Part shown: positions 31,597 to 42,478 of the stretch, in pieces | How positions within the stretch are numbered: position 1 is the first letter of the stretch | Layout of the letters: each line of letters opens with the position of its first letter | Source: Aureobasidium sp. EXF-3400 | Taxonomy: Eukaryota > Ascomycota > Dothideomycetes > Dothideales > Saccotheciaceae | DNA length: 64,000 nucleotides | Assembly (NCBI GenBank): GCA_024195585.1 | Contig: SWBL01000097.1 | Coordinates: 85,807-149,806 of the forward strand | Direction: 5' to 3' | The notes under the pieces: generated by a model | Seen by the model: only the letters and a program-made list of their open reading frames with translations | What the model was told of the DNA's origin: nothing | Databases searched by the model: none | Program-made: the position numbers and the translations under genes

Positions 31597-32377
31597 CTAC
31601 CAGGGCATCATCTGCATCGACCCTTCATCGTTGTGCCAGAAACCGCTCTTGTAATCACCATACACAAGATTCGCAGCCACCTCTGCTCCCAAAAGCGGAT
31701 CCTTCTTTCCCTTGTAACCGTTGAAAGCAGTATTGCAGTGGCCAGGATTTGCCAGGTAAAAAGTGATTCTACTTTCGGCCTTGGCCATCTCAAGGGTCAT
31801 GATGTTCAGAGCAACTTTAGACACACTGTATGGTACGCTAACTGTCGGAGGTAGATCGCCTGAATTGAGTCGCGCGATAGATGCACGTCCAGAAGAGATG
31901 TTGATGACTTTTGGATTTTTTGACTGAAGCAGCAGAGGCGTCAGAAGTGAAGTCAAGAGGCCGACCGAGGTAACTATTGTGTCCAAGACTGAGTTGAAGA
32001 CCTGACGATAGTCTGGAAGGTCCGCATTCGGAACAGCTGCGATTCCTGCATTGTTGATGAGAACTGTGAGGGCGCGTCAGCGTCGTGTGTGGCAGCATTG
32101 CCATCTTGATTGTGTACTTACCATCCAATCTCCCATGTTTCTCTTTGATCATCGCAACTAAAGCGTGCATGCTGTCGTCGCTTGTCACATCTAGTGCCAT
32201 CGGTTCAAGAGTACCGTGTGCGCCTGAAGCCATAAGCTTCTGTATAGCTTCCGATGCCGAGCTCTGCGTTCGAGCCGTGACTAAAATTGTACTGCCAGAT
32301 TTCTGTCTAGCAAGTACCTGAGCTATGCAGAAGCCAATGCCTCTATTAGCACCAGTAATAAATATGATCGGAGCCAT
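31597..32377 (-). CDS. Short-chain dehydrogenase/reductase
   Basis: Two exons, 32377-32122 and 32063-31597, with a 58-nt intron that rejoins the frame at ...KHGRLD/VLINNAG..., give 240 residues. TGANRGIG cofactor motif, NNAG, ISSG with the catalytic Ser, and YSVSK active site are all present. The C terminus ends with a short GSMQMMPW tail resembling that of the SDR at 19890-20648 (VVPW), so both may belong to the same fungal carbonyl-reductase subfamily. A TATAAG on the minus strand at 32448-32453 lies about 70 bp upstream. The substrate is unknown. Confidence 0.87.
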
Positions 32378-34122
32378 TACTAGGGCTGTACGTGAAGTTG
32401 GAAAGACGTGTTGGAAGCTGAAAGTGTCGGTCGGCGTGAACCAGTTTCTTATAGAATAGATATAAGCAGAACATCTAACGGAGGTAGGTGTTTTTACCGT
32501 AGCCCCGACATGGAGCGGTTCTCCAACTTTGGGAGCTCTCCGGATGTCCTGTTTTGGAAATTCTCCTATACCTATTCCTATCACATCTGGTTTTGGATAA
32601 CGAACTTTACTGTTCAGTCTTATCTATTCATTATAGGAACAACTTTATAGTCGGCACCAATTTGGTAGCTTTACAAAGGCTATCATACGTCGGATATCTT
32701 TGATACGTCGGACCATACATGCACTTTGCTAGATTGGCTTTGTCTCCTTATCTGCCACAGGAAGGCAGCCGTAAAGCACCTGTCTAAGGCGGATCGCGAA
32801 AGTCTGCGCTTGCACACAGTATCATTTTCTTTGAGACCAGCACCACGTACATCAAAAGAAAGTTTGCACTTTCTCCCCTCATCATTGACAGATCTGTTGA
32901 TCAAGAACCGGAATGACTCAGGAGCCTGTTTCAAGTGTTGCAGGCTTCTATCAGATCGTGATAGATCGTTCGTCGTTGATGAAACAGAGCTTCAATATCT
33001 TGATCCCGTAATGTCTCAAGATACTAATGTCAGATCCAGTATCTATAATGAGATGTTTCGCATGTCTCTTTGACAGCCGAAACTAAGATCTCTTACCGGT
33101 TCTCTCTACCATGTCTTTCCCAAATTTAGCTAGAACATGCTGCTATTGTATTCTGGGCCTTCGATGCATGAACCTTTCATATAAAAGATCCTGCAAAAGA
33201 GTGTGTGGCTGCGCAATCATATCTTTCACCTTGGAAATTGTTCGCACTCCTAATCACAACCACTAAAGCTATCTGCATCGACACTTGCAGCACTAGAACA
33301 ACTTTCAGATGCTCTCTGTTCATTGCATTGATTTTCTCTCACCAGATTTTGTCGTCAGCCTTAGGCATTCTTGTTTCGCAATCGCTTCTCAAGTCCAAGC
33401 CAATGCCCCTCACTGGGCCACTCAAGCCAACATCTTGTAAGCCGAAGGTACAAATTTCGTTCGAAAGCATCGTTGCTGATACTCTTCCCAGAAGCATTGG
33501 AAACCCAACTTCAGGTAGCCCCTATCATGCTCTGACCGCGTGCTACTCTGGTGGCCATTGTGGAAGTAGAAGCGTCTTGCAGATCCGTTTCTAGCTTGAG
33601 TTTGGTTGACTTTGGCAAATCTGCTCACCATGAAGCAGTAATCAATTTGACCACAATCTACAGATCTCAAGACGAGCGAAGGAAGCTATGTTTGCTCGTT
33701 GTAGTACAGGATATTGGTACCAGCTTCCTACACTAAGGCGTTCGCTACATAGGTCTCAATCCAAGAAGAGAGAGGCATCGCATGAAATAATCTGACAATG
33801 TAGTTTGAGTAGTATACAAGTCTTTATCATGTGCAGATGTATCATCTTCAAGGTGGATGTGAGTACCTCGGAGCCTCGGCGGTATGGGGCGCCACAAGCT
33901 GAGTTTGTTGACTCATCAAGGCATTTGCGACGCCTTACTCACACCTCCCGACAGACTGGAAACCGAGTCACCCTTAATGATTACAAACGCAGCTGCTAAG
34001 TACAAGGGAACGGTTCGGGCCACAAGGCGGGGATATTTGCCGGTGCGACATTGATAAAGCCAAGCATGTCCCTTCTCAATGGGTAGTGTTACCATCCACA
34101 TTAGCCCCACCGAGATGTAAAG
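32378..34122. other. 1.7-kb spacer, no gene called
   Basis: Weak frames at 32726-33073 and 33205-33594 (plus) lack ATG starts at their 5' ends. A 33.3-kb stretch has a hydrophobic run like a signal peptide but no supported gene model. Two copies of ATACGTCGGA occur at 32685-32694 and 32703-32712. Confidence 0.35.
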
Positions 34123-35691
34123 ATGGACTCTCAAGATCTCGAGTCTAAGAAATCGTTGCCCGTCTCTCTAAGTACAGAGGCAGAGACATCGCTAACATGG
34201 GATGATCCTCGAGAAACGAGAAACCCTATACTTTGGAGCAAGTCGAAGAGGATCTTCCACACGATCATACCATGTTGCGCGGCATTTGAGGCGTAGGTCC
34301 AGCAGACCACCACTACGACATGATCTGACATACCACAGCACTTTTGCAACATCAGTCATGGTTCCTGCAACCCCAGTACTAATGCAACACTTTGGCATCT
34401 CACGAACGGTTGCGCTTCTTTCACTGACACTCTACACGATGGGTATCGCAATCGGACCATTGTTTATCGCTCCACTGTCCGAAGTGTTTGGAAGAAAGTA
34501 TGTCTACATCGCTTCTCTCACCATGCTGCTAGCCTTTACTGCTGGTGCTGGAGCCGCTCAAAGCTTTGGTGCATTACTCGCCTGTCGTACACTCGCTGGC
34601 ATACTCGGCTCTTCAACAGTTGCTATCGGTGCCGGCTCAATCGCAGACATCTGGGCTCTCGGAAAGAGTGGTGGGACTGCTTCCCTTTTCTTCATCCTTG
34701 GACCATTCCTTGGGCCTACACTAGGCCCACTCGCTGGTGCATACGTTATGCACGACCGTGGCAACGACTGGAGATGGACCATGTGGCTGTTGTTGATTGT
34801 AGGCGCCCCTATCTGGATCGGAGCAATCATCATGAACGAAACCTCCCACACTATTCTTTCGAGAAAGTATGGCTATGTGAAGGATCTACCATCCGAGAAG
34901 GCATTATTTGCCGCAGCAGCGGAAAAGATATTCATTGGAATCAAACGTCCAACAAGAATGCTGTGCACAGAACCCATCGTCATCTCCCTGTCGCTCTATA
35001 CCGCTTTCGCCTACGCCACAATATTCAGCTATTTTGGCAGTACCTCATACGTCCTCCAACGGTACTATCATTTTAATCTCCGCGAGGTTGGCTTAAGCTT
35101 CACCAGTGTCATTATTGGATATCTTTTGGCTGCTCTTATGTTTGGCGTCTTCGACAAGACACTGTTTGCCAAAGCAGCTGCAGCCGCCAACGGTAATGCC
35201 GCGCCGGAGCATCGTTTGTATGCCGGTATGGTCGGCAGTATCTTTCTGCCGGCTAGTCTCTTCTGGTACGCTTGGGTAGTCAAGATGAATGGTCACTGGG
35301 CGGCTCTTGTGGCCAGTGGTATTCCCTTTGGGCTAGGATCCTTTTCCATCTTCGTAAGTTGAGAATGGAGAGCCTGGATATCCGGATGAATTCGCTCACA
35401 CCTTCTAGCTTTCTTCCATTACATACATGGTTGATGTGTACAAAGCAAGAGCGGCAGCCTCAGGTAAGCAAATACTTGTTATACACACGCTTTCCATCTT
35501 CTGACCTGTGACCAGCTATCGCAGCGAACGGTGTTTTACGATATGCGCTGGGCGCTGTCTTCCCATTGTTCACGATACAGATGTACCAGTCGCTCGGTCC
35601 TCACTGGGCGGGGAGCATTTTTGCCTTCATTGCTCTTCTGCTCATGCCAATTCCATGGCTTCTATTCCGATTCGGTCACAAATTACGATAG
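34123..35691 (+). CDS. MFS transporter, DHA1 drug:H+ antiporter family
   Basis: Four exons, 34123-34292, 34339-35353, 35409-35463 and 35516-35691, give 471 residues. The 46-, 55- and 52-nt introns restore the frame, the last two rejoining YMVDVYKARAAAS/AIAANGVLRYALG, a conserved DHA1 segment. The first exon is the cytosolic N terminus with NPILWSKSKRIFHTIIPC. Membrane features include VPATPVLMQHFGIS, the APLSEVFGRKYV loop (motif A) and GPLAGAYV. It has 12 predicted helices in the plasma membrane. The family exports polyamines, fungicides and secondary metabolites; the substrate here is unknown. Confidence 0.9.
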
Positions 35692-36287
35692 AGCACCGGA
35701 AGAGTGTTTGTGTATGCTGTGACTGTCCACGCTGGTTGTATGAGTATGACAAGAGAGCGATAGGGCTAGGGAATACGAGCCGTTGATGTGCTGGCCAGGA
35801 CTGACTGAACCAATGCTTTTGTAAGGATAGCATGAAACGTATCTTCAACATTAACACACGCAAATTTGATCGTCTTGTGTACAACCTTAAGCGGCCTCTC
35901 TAGAGGCAGAGAGATGGAGGGTAGTTGTAGCCTGGCGTTTGAGGCCAATGCTTCTTTTGGAGGGGTTTAGGCTCAGACAAGGGACAGTAGAGTAAACGTT
36001 AGGACGTGGGAAGTGACCCGACGACGTATAGTGATGCAGAATATCATATGTATTGGCTGTACGTGTCGGTCATTTGCTATCGTTCCGGTAATGATGGTCC
36101 GACAGTTGAGCATCTTACTACCTTCCCATGTTAGACTTCTGTGGCTGAGTCCTAATGAGTCTGTACATATTGTTCCGCCGCTGGGATATGCGCCATTGTT
36201 AGAGGAAGACGCGATCCGTTCTCATGACTGTCACGTAAGGTTTGATGATAAAATCCATTGAGTATCTCATTATGTCATCTGCCAGAC
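35692..36287. other. Tail-to-tail spacer
   Basis: 596 bp between the 3' ends of the DHA1 transporter (plus) and the amidase (minus). No gene seen; presumably it holds two terminators. Confidence 0.45.
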
Positions 36288-38009
36288 TCACGGGGTGATT
36301 GCATTGCCGAGTAGTCTTCCAACCTCTTCAGCAATAGCCATCGTCTTTTCCTCTGACAGCTTGCGGCCCACAATCTGGATTGCGACAGGAGCGCCGTGAT
36401 ATGCTTCTGCGTCATCTGCGGTTGTGTCAGTAATGTGCGCATGCAGTACCTCGACCAACTTACATTCTGCCTGCACCTGCTGGTCCATATCGTTCATGGG
36501 CTTGAAACCCTCATTCTTCTTATCTAACTCCTTGTCGGCGAAAGTGACGGGCACAACCACACTTGTGAAGTCAAGCAGATTGATCGCACTCGCATAGCCA
36601 TAGTACTTGAACTGATTGTGTCTGATGGCAGCAGTAGGTGTGATGGGCATGATGAATGCATCCATCTCTTTACCTAGTTTCTCCTCCATCTCATTCCATT
36701 TCTCCAGATATTCCATCTGGAAGTTCCACTTCTGGGACTGTACATCCCACAACTTGGTGATATCTGCAGCAGACTTGGTTGGGTCTACGAGATCGTTGAT
36801 GTTGGGGATAGCGGGCTCGCCTGAAGCTGACAGTACTGTGTGGATATCCTTTCCTGCGTCTGAAGCGTAGATATTCTGGATCAAGTCTACGGCGTAATCG
36901 TGTTTGTAGGGTTTCCAATCTGTTACCGTGTGGCCGTTCTCCCGCAGAGTGGAGACTACTTTGTCGATACCGCGGAGAATCGGAGGATGCGGCATCACTA
37001 CGCCGTCACAGTTGAAGAAACCAAGAGTGAGCTTTTTGGACTTGATTTTCTGGACTGCGGCATCGTGCTCGGACTGTCGCCATGGCATAGGTACGACCTT
37101 CGAGTCGTATTTCCAGGGCTCCTGTCCCAAAACCGACTTGACAAACAAGCGCATGTCGGGTACAGAGTGAGTGATTGGACCAACAACGCTGTGGACAGTC
37201 TCCTGTCCCTCCATACTGTTTGCCATCTTGCCATATGGGAGTCTTCCATGACTAGGTCGAAGTCCGTACAAGAAGTTGAATGCAGAAGGCACGCGAATGG
37301 ATCCTCCAATATCGGTGCCGACACCAATGATACCTCCTCTGATGCCAACATTCGCACCTTCTCCTCCGGAAGAGCCGCCGGGTGCCCAGTTCTTATTGCG
37401 AGGGTTGACGCTGCGGCCAGTGATGTTGTTGATGGTTTCGCACACCATCAGACTCTGAGGCACCGAAGTCTTGATGTAGAAAACGGCACCTGCTTTTCTC
37501 AGCAGAGCAGTAAGTACAGAGTCTTCAGTGTCGTACTTGTCAATCCAAGCAACATAGCCCATAGTCGTCTCCAAACCCTTGACACGCAATTGATCCTTGA
37601 GTGATATGGGTAGTCCGTGCAGAGGCCCGATCGTACGTCCGTTCTTCTCGTAGAAGTCATCCAGTTCTTTGGCCTGCTTTAATGCCATATCTGGGAAGAA
37701 TTCCAGAGCGCAGTTGGTGACTTGGTGCGAAATGGCTGCGCGCTTGCAAAATGCGGTGGTGACCTCGACGGCCTTGAGACTACCGTCGGCAAGTTTAGCC
37801 ACCAGGTCTGTGGCAGAAGAATTGGTGATGTCGAGCTCTGCTTTGCTGAGGAGACCACACGTCTCAGGGACCCTCATGACATTCGCGTCGAGAGAGGATG
37901 TATCGATACGCCATTCCTTTGGTATAGAGTCCTCGATGCGCTGCTTCTTCCCCGCCGCGACATCTTTCCAGTCTTTGGTCATCTGTGCGATTGTTGTATT
38001 TGAGCTCAA
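36288..38009 (-). CDS. Amidase-signature family amidase
   Basis: Two exons, 38009-36464 and 36415-36288, joined across a 48-nt intron (...QAEY/DAEAYHGAPV...), give 557 residues. The Ser-cisSer-Lys triad of the amidase signature family is intact: Lys138 in ISLKD, Ser213 in PGGSSGGEG and nucleophile Ser237 in DIGGSIR, with the same spacing as in fatty-acid amide hydrolase. The family hydrolyses amides to acid and ammonia; fungal relatives include acetamidase (AmdS) and general amidases. There is no signal peptide, so it is intracellular. GATAAG sites lie upstream at 38092-38097 and 38163-38168. An NCS1 permease follows upstream in the same direction, suggesting joint nitrogen scavenging. Confidence 0.92.
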   Translation of the reverse strand: MSSNTTIAQMTKDWKDVAAGKKQRIEDSIPKEWRIDTSSLDANVMRVPETCGLLSKAELDITNSSATDLVAKLADGSLKAVEVTTAFCKRAAISHQVTNCALEFFPDMALKQAKELDDFYEKNGRTIGPLHGLPISLKDQLRVKGLETTMGYVAWIDKYDTEDSVLTALLRKAGAVFYIKTSVPQSLMVCETINNITGRSVNPRNKNWAPGGSSGGEGANVGIRGGIIGVGTDIGGSIRVPSAFNFLYGLRPSHGRLPYGKMANSMEGQETVHSVVGPITHSVPDMRLFVKSVLGQEPWKYDSKVVPMPWRQSEHDAAVQKIKSKKLTLGFFNCDGVVMPHPPILRGIDKVVSTLRENGHTVTDWKPYKHDYAVDLIQNIYASDAGKDIHTVLSASGEPAIPNINDLVDPTKSAADITKLWDVQSQKWNFQMEYLEKWNEMEEKLGKEMDAFIMPITPTAAIRHNQFKYYGYASAINLLDFTSVVVPVTFADKELDKKNEGFKPMNDMDQQVQAECKLVEVLHAHITDTTADDAEAYHGAPVAIQIVGRKLSEEKTMAIAEEVGRLLGNAITP

Positions 38010-38091
38010 GTGGGATGGTGGGGATTCGCGAAGAACAGCATGCTATATTATATACTGTAAGAGTGATATCATGCGGCTCGGCAAATCGGTA

Positions 38092-38168
38092 GATAAGAGC
38101 TCATCTATACCCCACCTGCGGGGTCATCGGTATAGCGGGGATTACGTGAGCTTCTCAGCTTTCTTATC
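38092..38168. promoter_or_regulatory. Two GATA sites upstream of the amidase gene
   Basis: GATAAG at 38092-38097 and its complement CTTATC at 38163-38168 lie 83 and 154 bp upstream of the amidase ATG. These are the core sites of AreA/Nit2 nitrogen regulators. Function is inferred from sequence only. Confidence 0.4.
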
Positions 38169-38299
38169 ATCAACTGTCACCTCGGATATCAGGCCAGCAT
38201 ATAAGACGTGGAATTATACAAACAGTGTAGCTTACGATGAAAGTGATTGGTACATACCACAATGAATTTAGCCCACAAATACGGTCGCAATTGACCACC

Positions 38300-40287
38300 T
38301 CAAGCGACACTCGAACCACTATCTGTACGCCTCGATACCCAGCTCTTCACTGAAAATCCCTTCTTCTCTTCCTTGTGCCAATATTTGCCTTTTCTCTCAT
38401 CGTTCGCAATGAGTATCTCCTCGCCAGTGACTTCATGGTCCATTCTGCTCTCGTGCTCTGGCGCGAATCGCATCAAAGCCCAATAACAGAGCCCAGCAGC
38501 GACAAAGGAGTACCCATAACCGATCGCAAAGCTGTCGAATAATTAGCGTCGGTGCGTTTGTGTCGTATCAAGGGTTCTCTTACATATGCTGGCCTGCAAG
38601 CGCCACACCGGCATGACCCTGATCGATGCTGTCGATGAAGCCAGGCAGAGGAGGCGCAAATCCGACGATAAGTGCCACAACAGCACGCCAGTTTGTCGCA
38701 AACTTGGGAGAGTAGCGGTAGATACCATCAAAGCTGTACATATCCGGGACCGAGACATTGCCGCGACGAGTAATGTAGTAGCTAAAGATTGATTAATATA
38801 TCGTGGCTATTGTCAAGATACTGGAGTACTCACTCTGTCATGATAATAGCAGTCATAGGCCCAAGGAAGATTGTATATCCGCTGAGGAAGGCGAGGAACT
38901 TTTGGGCCGAAGCCAGAATTTTCCACTATCGTGATTGTCAATAAATGGCGGTGAAGCAGCAGAATCTCCCACAACATACCGGCACACATAACCAAGCACC
39001 AATGATAGCAGCCAAGATTTGACCACGGCGGATGTTGATGTACTTAGGAAAGAAGGAGACCAGATCGTTGGCTGCACTGATCGAGTTGGCGGAGATGTTA
39101 ATGCCCAGAGTGACGATAATTAAGCCAATGGCGCCAAAAGCAGAGGCAGCACGGCCGCCATGAGATCCAGATGCACTCCAGAGTCCGACGATAGTTACTG
39201 GGTTCCACAGGGGTGTACCCTCTTTGGCCACCTCCTCGGGATAGGCGACCACAGACGCCGCAGCGGTGAAGATTCCCAAGAGACCAACGATGGTGAAAAT
39301 GAAGGGGATGACAAATGCCTGGCAGTTTTGAGCGCTCCTCTTGTTTGCGTATCTTGCAAAATCGGCGATGTTAAGACCAAGAGTAGAGTAATTGCCGAGT
39401 ACCGAGTTGAGGTTGGAGAAGAATGCCCAGATCAAGACAGACCCTTTCACCGTCGGACCTTCAGTAATGATAGAGCTAGTACTGAGGGTACCTCCAGCCT
39501 TATGGAGAGTGTGACCAAAGACAGCCAAGAAGATGATGGGTGCGATGATGGACTTGAAGCCGAAGAAGTATTGAACCTTGGTGTAAGGGATGCAAAGGAA
39601 CGGAAGCTGAAGCAGGAAGTAGAGGAAGAAAGAGCACATCCCCTTGGTATCGATACCCTGGCCCGCGGCGATATGATTGGGTATATTTGCGTAGCTTGGC
39701 CATATTGCCGTGAGAAGCACTTCCATACACTGGCCACCAGTGACTGTCTGTACTCCGAGCCAGATGATCGCAAGGGCGCAGCGTGAGACCACGACGAAGT
39801 AGCTGAAATAGTAGCCGAACGATACGCGTGCAATGATCGGGAAAGGAACATGCAGGTGGGCTCCGATTCTGCCATTCATTGTGATGACCACACCCATGAT
39901 GAAGTTGCCGAGCACACATGCACCAATTGCCATTCGCCAACTGAGACCTGCGCTGATCATTGACGAAGCCACTTCCTGGATGAATATTAGTAGCTACTCG
40001 TTAAATCGCGAGCATTTCTAAGTCACCCAATTCGACACTGCCCACGCGTCTGCCATCCAGTACGCTACATAAGCCTTCCAGGTCCAGGTGCGGTTCGAGG
40101 GGGGGATGGGGTCGAAATCGGCGTTGGACGCATTTGGATTCGTAGCAAAACTTGACGGCTCCTGATCGACCGCCAGCTTGATTCCGGCAAAGCGACGCTT
40201 ATAAGCTGAAGATTGGCCCATTTGGATAGGCTCAACTGTGTGGGTGACCTCTTGGGAGGCGTCGCCCTTCATGTCCTGGTAAACCAT
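38300..40287 (-). CDS. NCS1-family permease (Fur type: uracil/uridine/allantoin/hydantoin)
   Basis: Five exons, 40287-40027, 39975-38980, 38925-38834, 38781-38584 and 38531-38300, give 592 residues; all four introns are 51-54 nt and frame-consistent (...VSNW/EVASSM..., ...LCVP/WKILAS..., ...IIMT/DYYITR..., ...AGQH/IFAIGYG...). The NCS1 pattern is clear: TWTWKAYVAYWMADAW at helix 1, FARYANKR, NPVTIVGLW, ISANSISAANDL, and PFP in the helix 3 region. Twelve helices are expected in the plasma membrane. Members import uracil, uridine, allantoin, hydantoin or thiamine with protons or sodium; specificity cannot be read. GATA words upstream (40416-40421, 40658-40663) point to nitrogen control. Confidence 0.92.
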
Positions 40288-41219
40288 CTTGGAGGCAACG
40301 CAACGCAGCGACTTTAGATTCAAGAATATAAGCCGATGGACAAGAAAGACAAGCGCAATCTCTGCTGTGATATGCTGGTCATATAGTGTTGGATGGAGCG
40401 ATGCGAAAATTACTGCTTATCGCAAATCGCCGTCTGTCGCGAAAAGAAAAATGGGCTAGATCCTGACATTTCGCAAGTAGCTGAGAAGTTACAGGCGCCA
40501 CTGTGCTTATTGCTATCGTTGTTTCTCCGATACTTGGTTGTGGTGGAGTTCCGTGGAAATCTGTGCAGATGATTGGATGCGATGCGCTGATAGCACAGCA
40601 TGCGGCTAACAAGCCATAGATAGCAGGGGTGATACACGTAGACGCGTTGAAAGTATAGATAAGGACCCTCGCACTTGACAGCGGCAAGACGCGACTTACA
40701 AGCATTTTGAAGTTCTAGAAATCGATCTTGACGCTGGAAGCGATAGTATTGGGTCGAGCGACAGCACTGTGTCGGCTCTGTCGACTCCATTCCAGTCTTT
40801 ACCTGTCTCTCTGTCTCTCTCTCTCTCCCGCCATGGCCGCGTCCGTCCGGTGGAGACTTACTGGGTTCTTTCCTGTCCGGAAATGCTTGATACGTCTAGG
40901 TGTCGTCGACTGTCTGGAATATCAAGGCCATGAACCCGGCCGCCCGAGTGGTAGGCAGGCATTACCTGGCAGTCGCACAAGACGCGGGAGGTGTGCAGAG
41001 GATGGATGCGCGATGATTTTGTTTTTGGTGAGGCTTCAGCTACTGTGAAGCCTGTGCCGAGCATTCTCCGGAAGATGGTTTTGCGACAAGGACAACGAGC
41101 CTCGTCCGTCTCATGAGTTCCATCGAGTTTTCTGTCCATCTCGTCCTTTGTCGGATATATAGGTATTTTCCGTTCTATGTAACCGACTGTGGTGATCTCA
41201 GCAATCATTCCTGCTTGAG
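40288..41219. promoter_or_regulatory. Divergent promoter: permease (left) and cupin (right)
   Basis: A 932-bp spacer. CTTATC at 40416-40421 and GATAAG at 40658-40663 are possible AreA sites. A CT-rich run (about 40804-40828) is a short microsatellite. Minus-strand frames at 40379-40790 lack motifs and are treated as chance. Confidence 0.4.
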
Positions 41220-41957
41220 ATGGTTTTCGCGATTATGGAAGCCGCAACCTCATCGGGACAGTCGCTCCCCGCAACCGCTTTGGTAGGTGAGTCCGCCATG
41301 ATATTCATGTAGTATTTGAAGAGAGGATATTCCATGTGTCTTCTCTTTGCTCTATAACCTGTTCAGTGTTCTTTTCTCGTCTGCAATATTACGATCAGTA
41401 AGTTCATTCGTGTGTCGGGCAAACATACCCGACTTTCGCTTCGTCAACGACATTTACTGACTATACCACAGTGTCTGGAACTCTCGTACCTCTCACAGTC
41501 ATCAAAGGCGCAAGCTCGGAGTTCATTCCCTTCCCTGCTGGAGAGAACGCTACTGTCGCTGACTTCCACTCGTAAGTTTGAATCATTCTGAATAACCGGA
41601 GACCCAAGCGTCAAACATCTGACGCCTTGAAGCATCCGCACAAGCACGACCGACTCTCCATCATACCTCACCTCAGGATTCTACAAGATCGAAAAGGGCA
41701 AGGCATATCCACTGGACTATACTTGTGAGGAAACCAAGTATGTGATCAGTGGACAGATTGATGTTTTGGACGAAGCGACTGGTGTGACGCATCACTTGGT
41801 TCCTGGAGATTTTGCTTTCTTCTACGTTGGAAGCAAGGTGCAGTTCTCTACAAAGTCTGCAGGTTTGGCTTTCTATGCTGTAACCAGACCTTTCAAGGCT
41901 GCGCACCCGAACCTTGCTGGCAGGGAGGAGGACGTGAAGCAAAAGTCAAAACTGTAA
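41220..41957 (+). CDS. Single-domain cupin, EutQ-like
   Basis: Three exons, 41220-41286, 41472-41571 and 41633-41957, give 163 residues. The first intron is long (185 nt) and the first exon is the least certain part; the rest reads smoothly (FIPFPAGENATVADFHS/IRTSTTDSP...). The core SGFYKIEKGKAYPLDYTCEETKYVISGQIDV...LVPGDFAFFYVGSKVQF is the RmlC/cupin barrel found in ethanolamine-utilisation EutQ-like proteins and their fungal homologues. Metal-binding His residues of classical cupins are mostly replaced, so it may bind a ligand without metal. The biological role is unknown; it sits between a permease and a C2H2 regulator. Confidence 0.8.
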
Positions 41958-42478
41958 ACACGAAATACGCCCAAGAATCTTTGCTGCGGGGTTGACCCTG
42001 TTGCCCTTTTTATCATCAAACTATGGACGTCTTGCAAGTGAGCGGCCCAACTTGATCAGATAGAATTGAATATTTGATATCCATACTACAATGATACGTT
42101 TCGTGCGCTATGCTATCACATTGCGGTGGATTTTTAGTATTCTTAGACAAAACGAAAGAGTCTGTGGCTGTTTGCAAAGCCAATCTTACGACTTGAATGG
42201 GCTTCCAATAGAGCATCATGCCTTTCACAAGCGTATGATCTCTCATAATTTGCGATCCTCACAACGGAGCGTAACTCACACACGGTCTGACGGGAACCCG
42301 GTCGTGTATCATTCTAATTTGTATGCTGCCGGATAACTTGAGCGGTTGGAGTAATAGCTTCATCCGCGGCAAAAGCATTGGGGTTCGTGCGGGGTTACGC
42401 CCCCAAGATTCTCAGTCATGCCCCAACCGTCGATTCGCTCGTCTCCGCTCGACCTCCAAACACCAGCGACGAGTCGAC
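41958..42478. other. Spacer before the C2H2 regulator
   Basis: 521 bp. The frame of the next gene is open upstream to about 42323 and contains an in-frame ATG there, but that extension looks like untranslated leader. No other gene seen. Confidence 0.4.

Noticed and set aside
38938..39972. 344-codon frame as a stand-alone permease
   Set aside because: It starts at GTG in mid-protein and ends in an intron; splicing to the exons at 40287-40027 and 38925-38300 gives a full-length NCS1 protein instead.
40379..40790. Two minus frames of 108 and 126 codons
   Set aside because: They overlap each other in different frames upstream of the permease start, in a region with GATA sites and a CT microsatellite; probably promoter and leader.
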